Made by a program: the position numbers and the translations under genes. From Brachypodium distachyon (taxonomy: Eukaryota; Streptophyta; Magnoliopsida; Poales; Poaceae), in assembly GCF_000005505.3 (NCBI RefSeq), contig NC_016131.3, positions 49,213,355 through 49,277,354 of the forward strand: a stretch of DNA of 64,000 nt. Reading direction: 5' to 3'. Below are positions 56,081 through 64,000 of this stretch, in pieces. Below the pieces are notes generated by a model. That model was not told the origin of the DNA, searched no databases, and worked only from the letters and a program-made list of their open reading frames with translations. The first letter of the stretch is position 1; each line of letters starts with the position of its first letter.

Positions 56081-56190
56081 CTTTTAACAAACCGAACCGA
56101 ACTTTAGTTTTAACTCGTTAAGCATAACGAGTTTAACTAGTCGAGCCTTAACGAGGCGAGCTGCTCGGTAGTCCACCCCTATTCCTGTGG
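56081..56190. repeat. interspersed repeat, copy 1 ('taactcgttaagcataacga')
   Basis: It matches 58843-58936: 'cgagcttttaac', 'gaactt.agttttaactcg', TTAAGCATAACGAGTTTAAC and 'gtcgagccttaac'. It contains a small palindrome (actcgttaagcataacgagt). In this copy the sequence runs on into 'gaggcgag', which is the uninterrupted form of the copia insertion site at 58936. Confidence 0.75.
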
Positions 56191-56377
56191 ACTTGCGGAG
56201 GCGTGCGCTTTTCTTGGAGGCGGTCGCTGTACTCGATCGACCGGCCGGCCGGATTGCATGCCTCTGCCTTGTGGTCCCGGCGTGGGTGCCCAAGCCCCAA
56301 GACGGCGGCGGCATTAAGCCTCCTTCTGCATGCATGCATACCCGTCGAGCGATCGAGCTCTTCACCGGCCGGCAGCC

Positions 56378-56530
56378 GGCGTCCTTGAAGAAAGGCGCTC
56401 CAGCCGGTCGCGCGCGTCACCCATCGCAATCGCAATCGCAAACAAACAAGAAGAAAGGCATCTCGTACGTACGGCGGCATGGAAGCGGGGCCAGGCTCCG
56501 AAACAGGGCCGGCGCTCCATGGATCGGCAA
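56378..56530. repeat. dispersed duplicate, copy 1
   Basis: GGCGTCCTTGAAGAAAGGCG to 'gcgctccatggatcggcaa' matches 56987-57140 with several differences, including 'aggctccgaaacagggcc'. Confidence 0.8.
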
Positions 56531-56986
56531 CGACCTCACGAATTCGTTAACTCGATGCGCGAATTCACCATGCATGTGAAACATACATACATATGGCAGT
56601 GCAGACACTAGCTAGGTGCGTCGAGAGATATGATGCCCAATTATATGATTAATTCAAGTGCCCAAGTTGATCATACCGGTTAGCTTGGCGTACGTCCGGC
56701 ATATATGCATGCGGCGGTGATCGGCATGCAGCTAGCTAACTGCATGCCGCATTAATTGCCGACTGGCTAGCTTGCTGTGCTTAACTTGTTGGAGGGCTGG
56801 AGGAGGCGTGCGGTGCGCTGATGCATGCATGCGCCGGCGGCAACTGCATAACAAGCTACCAACCCAACGGCGAGCTCGGTCGCTGGCTAGGCTGGCGCAA
56901 CCAGAGCCGGCCACCGCTTCTTCAAGGACGCGCGCGTGCCCAAGACGGCATCACGGTACGTAGACCGTGGCGTGCATGCACGCACC

Positions 56987-57140
56987 GGCGTCCTTGAAGA
57001 AAGGGGCTCCAGCTGGTCGCGGCATCCATCGCCATCGCAAATTAAAGGAACAAGAAAGAAACGCATCTCCTACTTGACTTACATGGAGGCGGCCGGCCAG
57101 GCTCCGAAACAGGGCCAGCGCTCCATGGCTCGGCAAGCTG
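56987..57140. repeat. dispersed duplicate, copy 2
   Basis: Second copy of the segment at 56378-56530, about 609 bp downstream in the same orientation. Confidence 0.8.
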
Positions 57141-57476
57141 CAGATAAAACAGGGCAGGCTCCATGGACTACTAATATTACTGCACATACACCAACCAGAC
57201 AGAAAAGAACGTAGTAGCAGTAAAGGTTCGAATATAATGCTCCGAATCACCAAAACCCATATAATCACCAAAGAACTAGTAGCATCGATGTGAATGATAA
57301 ACCAACAAGTTTTGCAAGTGCCCTGTTAATAGTTCAAACTGCCAAATGCATGCGAAATGGGCGGCACGAGTTTTGGAAAAGAATCGATCAAAGAATCCAC
57401 GCAGAGAACCTTGTTACTTGGCGAGAACCTTGCAGCGCCTAGGACTTGCTCCGGGAGCTCACCGCGGACGAAGAAA

Positions 57477-57923
57477 TCAATTGCCGCGCGTCGAGTAGCG
57501 GTTCGCGAGGTACCCCAGAACGAGCAGCAGCGCTTGCTCCGCGACCATGCGGTAGAGATCGGAGTCCTCGACCCGCGTCGGCTCGGGCTTGGGGTCGGGC
57601 GTCGGGGCCGGGGTCGGGTCGGCGTCGGGCGTCGGCGTCGGCGTCGGCGTAGGCGTCACCTCGCATCGTAGAACGGGACCCAGCCGGGGCTCCACCGGCG
57701 CGGCGCGGATGACGGTGGGAAGCCCGAGCTCGGCGGCAGGCTGGTAGAGGATCGCCGGGGCTTGGGGCAGCACCGTCGGCGGCGTGTCAACCGGAGCAGC
57801 CGCCGGGCTCCGGATCCACTGCGCCAGAGCCTGGATCGCAGCTCTCGCGCCGTTTTCCAAGGCGAACGCATATATCTCTCTGACTGCCTTCCGCAGCTCC
57901 TGAAGCAACGTCTTCTTAGACAT
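57477..57923 (-). CDS. candidate small gene, 148-aa Pro/Thr-repeat protein, function unknown
   Basis: I take ATG 57923 (MSKKTLLQELRKAVREIYAF) as the start because a TATA-like CCATATAAGAGC lies about 150 bp upstream on the minus strand near 58075; the frame is open further upstream. An amphipathic, possibly helical N-terminal third is followed by a Pro/Ala-rich centre. A low-complexity run of alternating Thr-Pro and Asp-Pro comes next (around residues 100-122), then a short hydrophobic C terminus (MVAEQALLLVLGYLAN). No known family is recognised. It could be a lineage-specific gene or an accidental ORF in GC-rich DNA. Confidence 0.42.
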   Translation of the reverse strand: MSKKTLLQELRKAVREIYAFALENGARAAIQALAQWIRSPAAAPVDTPPTVLPQAPAILYQPAAELGLPTVIRAAPVEPRLGPVLRCEVTPTPTPTPTPDADPTPAPTPDPKPEPTRVEDSDLYRMVAEQALLLVLGYLANRYSTRGN

Positions 57924-57924
57924 G

Positions 57925-58010
57925 GTGCGTGGAGGCGGCGGGGCTCGCGCTGCTCCTTGCGGATGGTGGAGGCGGCGGGGCTCGCGCGGCTGCTTGCGAA
58001 TGGATCGTCG
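57925..58010. repeat. ~39-bp tandem duplication upstream of the small ORF
   Basis: GTGGAGGCGGCGGGGCTCGC occurs twice (about 57928 and 57967), followed by 'gctg' and 'ttgcg.atgg'. Confidence 0.85.
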
Positions 58011-58379
58011 GTGGCGGGCGGTGCTTCTATCGGCCAGGTGTGGTGCTGCGATCGATCGCCGGGTGCCGCTCTTATATGGAAAGGAAGGAAGATCCATCAC
58101 GCGATCTCTGGTGGCGGCGGCGCCATGCCAGCTGGCATGCCCGGCTGGCATAACGGCTTCGGTAATTTTTTAGAGCTGTTCGTACGTGTAGTCTTTTCGG
58201 TAAAAAAAAAAATCTTTTGCTCACACAACTGCTTGGTAAAAACCTGCGTATTTTTTTTCGACGTCCTTTTTCTTTCTAGAATGCTTTTTGGACGTCCTAG
58301 CAGCAGTGCTTGTTTATACGGGATAAGTTTTTCTTTTGAAGCAGCCACGTTAGACAATCCGTTTACCGGGATTACATAT

Positions 58380-58815
58380 ATAGTCACGACACAAGACAAA
58401 TATGATAGTCAAGCAACTTTGCAAAAAATACCCTCAAGAAGAAAATAAAATAAAATATTCTCCTCTTGTAAAAACTTGTGCCTCGCCGAACCGTCATCCA
58501 CCCACATCCTCCAACGCCACCATGGCAGCGCCGAAAAAAAGGGGCGAACAACCGCCATGCCAATATCTAGGAGAGCACATTCGCATACAAGGATGCTTTC
58601 TGAGCTGACGAACCGGACCGTCACAAGCAACGACACCGAGACTTTCTGGCACGTCCGCCGGGGATCTTCCCTGTGGTCACCAGAACTCGACGCCGTCAAC
58701 TTCATCCAACATAGTCGAAGAAGAGGAACGCTGCCACCTGCCATCATCCACACATCCAATTGCAAGATAGCAAACACAACTAAAACAACCAACACGATCG
58801 CTACCCGCAAGAGTA
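58380..58815. repeat. interspersed repeat, copy 2 of 2
   Basis: Close match to 45577-46003 in the same orientation, through 'gctacccgcaagagt'. ORFs in the two copies are not conserved as proteins. Confidence 0.8.
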
Positions 58816-58842
58816 GATGTTGTCATCTAACGAGCTTTAACG

Positions 58843-58936
58843 AGCGCTCGCAAGTGCTCGCGAGCTTTTAACGAACCGAGTCGAACTTGAGTTTTAACTC
58901 GTTAAGCATAACGAGTTTAACGAGTCGAGCCTTAAC
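58843..58936. repeat. interspersed repeat, copy 2, interrupted by an LTR
   Basis: It matches 56081-56155 up to 'gtcgagccttaac', then the LTR begins with TGTTGAAAAAA. Confidence 0.75.
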
Positions 58937-59862
58937 TGTTGAAAAAATAAGCAATTTCAAGAATAACAATTCAATGAATAATTCCGGAGTATTGTTCATG
59001 ACGACAGTAGCAACTAGCAGATGCATCTCGAAAATACTAGAAGTATTAAACAGCCCAACGAACAGCAATATGAACTCGCAGATCATAACTAAACAACAGA
59101 TCGAATCACAATGTACGTACTGTTGCAGTGGAGAGCAAGCCGTTGCTGTTACGTTCGCTTGACGAAGTTGCTGACGAAGAAGAAGAAGGCGCGTCGCGCA
59201 CCCGCCGAATCGAGAAAGCAGACGACCCGTGGTTGCAGGGAAGCGAGCAGTTGCGCGGAGCGCTTCCCAAAAACCTTATTCGCCCTCTCCCGTACAGGAT
59301 CGCAAAGGCGAAAGGTTCCGGAGACCTGCTCTCCCGATCACTGGTGCACGCCGGTGCTCGGGATGGAGTAGACTACGACGACGGCGCAAAAGCGAGAGAC
59401 GGGCGAAACCCTAGCGCGGTTGTGTTGCATACCGATCGGAGGGACGGGCGGCTGTATATATAGTCACGCAGGTATAGGTCGGTTCGGTTTAGGAAACCTG
59501 AACCGACTCCACAAAATCTGCACGCGTCCGTAACAGATTCCAAAAAATACCTCACGCGTGTGACAAAAAATAAGAGGCCCGGCCCGGCCCGACTTGAAAT
59601 CGATCCATGCGGCGCACGTCATGGTGAGGCGAGCGGAGGAGGAGGAGGAGGAGGAGCGCGCGTGGGGATTTTCCTTGCTCACTTACTCAATAGGTGAGAA
59701 ACAACATCCCTTATATGTTGGTCTCACTCACTCTCAACTAGCAAGATGGGACTATTCCCTTTCCACTCCCCTGATCCCACTTCATGAATGGGCCTTTGAG
59801 ATTTTTCAGAATTTATTAAAATTGGGCTTGGGCTAATTAGGCCCACAACTCAAATTCTAACA
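58937..59862 (-). repeat. copia-type LTR, 926 bp (3' LTR)
   Basis: On the minus strand it begins TGTTAGAATTTGAGTTG at 59862 and ends TTTTTTCAACA at 58937, with imperfect inverted ends TGTTRGAA/TTCAACA. A purine tract GGTGGGGGAT lies immediately upstream, as expected for a 3' LTR. TATA-like segments lie near 59455 and 59715. No copia pol is found next to it. Confidence 0.72.
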
Positions 59863-60330
59863 ATCCCCCACCAGATCTCAAATACCTAGATCTCAAATTA
59901 CATCCATCCACACTCACAATGAACTAAGCCTTGAATTGCAAGTTGGCGTGAAATAGATTTCACTCAAAGTCAACCAGTACTGGGCTATCAGTAGTCTACC
60001 TCGCGGGTGAAGCATATGCGTCGTACTCCGTGGTCTCTTCATGAGTTACTAGAGATCACCCAAATCTCATAGACTGCAACGTTAGACAGTCGGACTCATA
60101 TAGGTGTGTTCTTTCAAAAATACTCTGTAGGACAGCATCTTTTGCTACTCATAGCCGCAATGAACACATTAAGACATTTCGCCAACCTGCCTTACAGCAA
60201 TTTGAGAGTCGTACATCTTCACATAGAGAGGGTTATAACATACTCTCCTCTGTTATACCGATAGCTTCGTTTTTCCCAGATCCTACTTCACCGGATCTCC
60301 GATCACATAGGTTGGGTTACCACTTGAAGC
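59863..60330 (-). mobile_element. copia internal remnant, non-coding
   Basis: It follows the polypurine tract and precedes Tekay LTR sequence. No protein motifs remain. I infer it to be the 3' end of the copia interior from position only. Confidence 0.45.
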
Positions 60331-62265
60331 GATCGCCCCCATACTGGGTTCGATCTCTGTGCTTATAGTGCTAGTCCCTGGATCGACTCGGTAGCACACA
60401 CAGTTTCAAGATGTAATATCAAGATACAAAGATCAAAGGTATATTACATCGCATTGATCCAGAACCTTACATATTGCATAACCTCATGGGTTAGCTCAGA
60501 AGAAAATAAAACCTTGCAGCGGAAATCAGAAGATGCAGGAGTCTCATAACAACTCCACAGTCGAAACATGTTGGAATGTAAACTCACAACCCTAACATTT
60601 CGTACCTCACTTTTTACCTGGTTCACCTGCAACATTTAAACGTTGTAGCCACTAGGCGGTCAATACATTGAATGTATTGCCAAGTTCACAAAAGGGTTAT
60701 AACAGATCCTGTCAAGTATATGCAGTATTGGGCAAAGTGGGGTTTGGCTATTTGCATTAAAGCATCAATGTATCATCCTATGATTTTAACAAATAGTTTT
60801 AACACTATTGGACACGGGGTAGAAACACCCATGCTCCTATTAACCTAGAGCACATTGAGTAGATACATCAAGTGCCCCTATCCTGTTCAAACCATTCATT
60901 TTATTTAAGAAATTGGAGTGAGTGAGACCTTCCTTACAGCCCCCATATCTAGTTGCTCATAATTGTCCGTAACCGGGGACATGGCTAAGTACTTAGTTTG
61001 ACACTCTACAGAGGTTGTACACTTTACCCACAAGAAACCGACGGGTTAATCCCTTGCTGTCCTCAGGATAGAGTAGCAACGGCGTCGATTACAAGAATTT
61101 TTAGACCATAGTCACCCAGACCACCTGAGGGACCTACGTTCCCACCTACACGGCTACATCTGCACAATCCTTCGGATCCAGGATCATATGTCTTACTCCA
61201 TCAAGCCAGAGCCCATTTAGCATTGTGGTTGTACTGGAAGCTACTAAACAGGAAAACTAGTCCAGTCTCGGGTACCCCAGGTGGCATTCCACATTTGCGA
61301 CGCAAGCGTTCCCTGAATCCACGGGGAGACGTCCATGGACGATCCATCTCCGAATCCACGGAGACTCAACTCAGAGGGACCCATAGAATGAACCTGACGT
61401 CGCATAACATCCCAAATCCTCAAAGCAGCCCACACAGGATGATTCGTTGGGGTTGTTTTGCCAAGTTTCCAAAATTTACTCCTCCATGACAATGATAACA
61501 TATTGTAATAATACCACCCTCAAATACTAACATAGCATAGCATTTGACTACCTACGTTGGCGATTGGTGGTAAGGACATGGCAGGGGTATCCTATACTAC
61601 TAGGAGAATCATAGCTAGCATAGGTACAGTAATATTCCTAACAATGCAACTAATAAAACATCTAGTGCATAGTAAAATAATAGGTGAAATGATCAAAGTG
61701 AACTTGCCTTTGTCACGGTAGTTTTGAGTTATACTCTTCACAACACACACGTTGCTCTCCGGATAATCTAAACGAAGCAAACATACACACATATAAACAC
61801 ACGATCCAATACAAGGAAAAATATGCCATGATGCGATGCAAGCATGTGACATGATTTGATTTATTTTATTTGGGTGATCAACTAGATCATAAATCTGGTC
61901 CAAATTATTAGCAATTTAAAACTAATACAGTAGGTTTTAAAACAAAGGCAAAACAATTGATTTAAAATTCTAATTAAGGGTTTTATTGGCATCAGCCAAA
62001 AAATTTAATTCAAAATATTTATTTTTATTTCCCAATGGACAGAGGACATTTAAACAAATTTTTGGGCATTGGTTTCAACTAAAAAAGATTTCTAATTAAT
62101 TAGTTATGAATTAAATGGCATTAAAAACCTTTCTGTAAATACACTGTGGTTCAAAGATTCAAATTTAAATTTAAACAGTGCCAAAAGATTCTACATGTTG
62201 AGAGATTTCCAGAAAGGTAAAATTTGTTAAATTTGGCCCAGTGGTTTAAAAGTTACAAGGGTTTA
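60331..62265 (-). repeat. Tekay LTR-related sequence, third copy
   Basis: 60340-60890 matches 39990-40530 ('ctagtccctggatcgactc', 'gcagcggaaa', 'caatacattgaatgtattg'). 62100-62240 matches 32680-32830 ('aacagtgccaaaa', 'ttctaca', 'ccagaaaggt'). The middle part (60890-62090) is unlike the other two LTRs by eye. Confidence 0.65.
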
Positions 62266-62993
62266 AAGCTCTTCTGCCTTGACTGAGCTACTTTTAGTCT
62301 GTCTCGATTTAGTCTGACATTTTCCTCGGCATCCTTTATCAGGTCGGAACCGAATAGGCTGCGGTTCCCTACTCCATCCCATAACAATGGTGTTCTGCAC
62401 TTCTTGCCGTATAGCGCTTCAAACGGTGACATCCCAATGCTGGTCTGGAAACTGTTGTTATAAGAGAATTCTGCATACGGTAGATTGTCATCCCAACTAG
62501 AGCCATAATCTAGAGCGCAAGCTCTCAACATATCCTCAAGGATCTGATTTACCCTTTCGGTCTGTCCATCCGTTTGCGGATGAAAAGCTGTGCTGAACTC
62601 TAGTCTTGTGCCCAGAGACTCGTGTAATTGTCCCCAAAATCTGGAGGTAAATTGGGTACCTCTGTCTGAAACTATCTCCTTGGGCACTCCGTGCAAGCAC
62701 ACAATCCTGGACATATAGCGCTTCGCTAATTGAGCACTTGTATAAGTGGTCTTCACCGGTATGAAATGGGCAACCTTGGTCAAGCAGTCAACCACTACCC
62801 ATATAGAGTCATATCCTGATCTGGTTCTCGGTAAACCGGTGATGAAGTCCATGCCTATTTTATCCCACTTCCAGTCTGGTATTGGCAATGGTCTTAGCAA
62901 TCCTGCTGGTTTCTAGTGCTCTGCCTTAACTCTGCTGCACACATCGCACAAGGCAATGAATTCTGCGATGTCTCGCTTTAATCCGGACCACCA
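62266..62993 (-). pseudogene. Tekay integrase fragment
   Basis: The 216-codon frame (62900-62253) has [34 protein letters not shown] and [14 protein letters not shown], so all three DDE segments are present. An in-frame TAG at 62913-62915 precedes it, and the start of the zinc region is cut at 62993. At 62266 it fuses directly to LTR-like sequence, without the C-terminal domain, chromodomain or polypurine tract. Confidence 0.88.
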
Positions 62994-63077
62994 GGCCAAG
63001 CTCTTCATCGGTGGCAATAAAAACCGATTGGGGCTGGTTCTGATGTGTCTATAATCTCTGCATTCTCTGATGTGTAT

Positions 63078-63086
63078 TATAGATAA
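63078..63086. repeat. 9-bp target duplication, left (TATAGATAA)
   Basis: TATAGATAA precedes the element and is repeated exactly at 63550-63558. Confidence 0.92.
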
Positions 63087-63549
63087 GAGTAAATTTCACA
63101 GAACCACACTTTTTGTGACAGTTGTCTCACAAAACCACAGTTGTTCGTAATAGTCTCACAAAACCATAACTTTTGAAGCAGCTGGTTTCAGAAAACCCCA
63201 ATCTCGATAATTAAGCGGGTTGATGGTATTTCCGACTACCCGGTGGCCACAAGTCAGAGGGTGTTTCTACCCGACCCGTTAAGGTGTCAATTACCACCAT
63301 TTCAGGCGACCCCCCAAATTCCCCACCCGACAGAAACTGACGTGGCGTCGAAAACAGGTCGGGGAAGATGACGTGGCATCTGACTTGTGGTCCCAGGTTG
63401 TCAAAAACACTATCAACCCGCTTAATATTCGAGATTAGGGTTCTTTGGGACCAGCTGCCCCAAAAATTGTGGTTTTGTGAGACTATTATAAACAAATGTG
63501 GTTTTGTGAGACAACTATCACAAAAAGTGTGGTTCTGTGAAATTTACTC
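63087..63549. mobile_element. Mutator-type MITE, 463 bp
   Basis: The ends are inverted repeats beginning GAGTAAATTTCACAGAACCA. Complementarity continues inward for about 100 bp (CACAAAACCACA and its complement TGTGGTTTTGTG; 'aagcgggttgat' and its complement). A perfect 9-bp target duplication is diagnostic of Mutator-like elements. The 94-codon ORF inside is a by-product; there is no transposase. Confidence 0.93.
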
Positions 63550-63558
63550 TATAGATAA

Positions 63559-64000
63559 CACTGATTCTAATAGTTCCACGTGAAGAATAACTCTGTATTC
63601 TCTCTTGATTTCCCTTCGAGTAAAAGAGAAACAATGTGTATACATATCGCACGTGACATAGCACCATCCAATGAATATTTTCTTATCCATCGGACCAACG
63701 CCAACTTATACTAATCTATACACGAATCTAATTGTTTGCTTCCAAACCCACAGACTACCAGATCGATTTTTGTGGTGTAATAGTACACTGTACATGCGTG
63801 TAGCAACTATGTTTCGGGTGGCAGATAAGCACCTGGGTGCCTGAATCCTTGAACAAATTTTATAACATTTCAGAAGTACCTTCGGTTGTTCACTTCAGAA
63901 CTTGCCATTATACGCACGTAAAAAAATTCAATAACCAGGGAATTTAATTAAGGAGTTGGATCTTTATAATGTTGGAGATATGCATGATGGCCATAATATG
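63559..64000. other. non-coding end of window
   Basis: No ORF, repeat or RNA gene recognised. Confidence 0.4.

Noticed and set aside
59128..59463. 111-codon plus ORF with an acidic run
   Set aside because: It lies inside the copia-type LTR on the strand opposite to its transcription.
1..64000. tRNA, rRNA or microRNA genes
   Set aside because: Scanning by eye I found no convincing tRNA box A/B pairs, rRNA segments or conserved microRNA sequence. A tRNAscan or Rfam search would be needed to exclude them.

Overview
The window is nuclear DNA of a grass (Poaceae). It has split genes with GT-AG introns, very GC-rich first exons, and Stowaway MITEs with the CTCCCTCCGT-type terminus. Tat-clade and Tekay-clade gypsy retrotransposons fill much of it. 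The MITE sequence suggests a pooid grass, perhaps Brachypodium-like, but that is a weak inference. Only two clearly recognisable cellular genes are present, at 48.3-54.3 kb, plus one small candidate gene at 57.5-57.9 kb. Almost everything else is mobile DNA in various states of decay.

Layout. 0-9.4 kb: low-copy DNA built from locally duplicated segments. The copies differ by insertions (three Stowaway MITEs and a 5'-truncated LINE with its target duplication), so some empty sites can be read directly. 9.4-10.4 kb: a solo Tat-type LTR with a perfect 5-bp target duplication. 10.4-15.3 kb: a foldback MITE, a CACTA-like remnant with subterminal repeats, and a 1.5-kb element with inverted ends and GC-rich cargo. 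15.3-32.5 kb: a tandem array of a small non-autonomous LTR retrotransposon (346-bp LTR, about 1037-bp interior, 1383-bp period). It is split by a 12-kb Tat gypsy element that has lost its 3' LTR. The Tat element carries broken gag and pol, a second RNase H domain, and a spliced antisense coiled-coil ORF. 32.5-45.5 kb: two Tekay chromovirus copies in the same minus orientation that appear to share one LTR. One of them has an extra ORF upstream of gag.

45.5-48.3 kb: repeats and a degenerate MITE. 48.3-51.3 kb (minus): a MORF/DAG-type organellar RNA-editing factor in four exons, with a large intron full of tandem repeats and an apparent frame lesion at the exon 2-3 junction. 51.7-54.3 kb (plus): a six-exon Hsp100/ClpB-like ATPase that lacks the N domain and almost all of the M domain. 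The two genes are divergent, with start codons 343 bp apart. 54.3-64 kb: repeat-rich DNA with the candidate Pro/Thr-repeat gene, a copia-type LTR, a third Tekay fragment with an LTR fused directly to integrase, and a Mutator-type MITE with a perfect 9-bp target duplication.

I see no convincing multi-gene functional system. The strongest novelties are the multimeric LTR array, the minimal Hsp101-like protein, and the antisense spliced ORF. All family calls come from reading motifs by eye; no database search was run.
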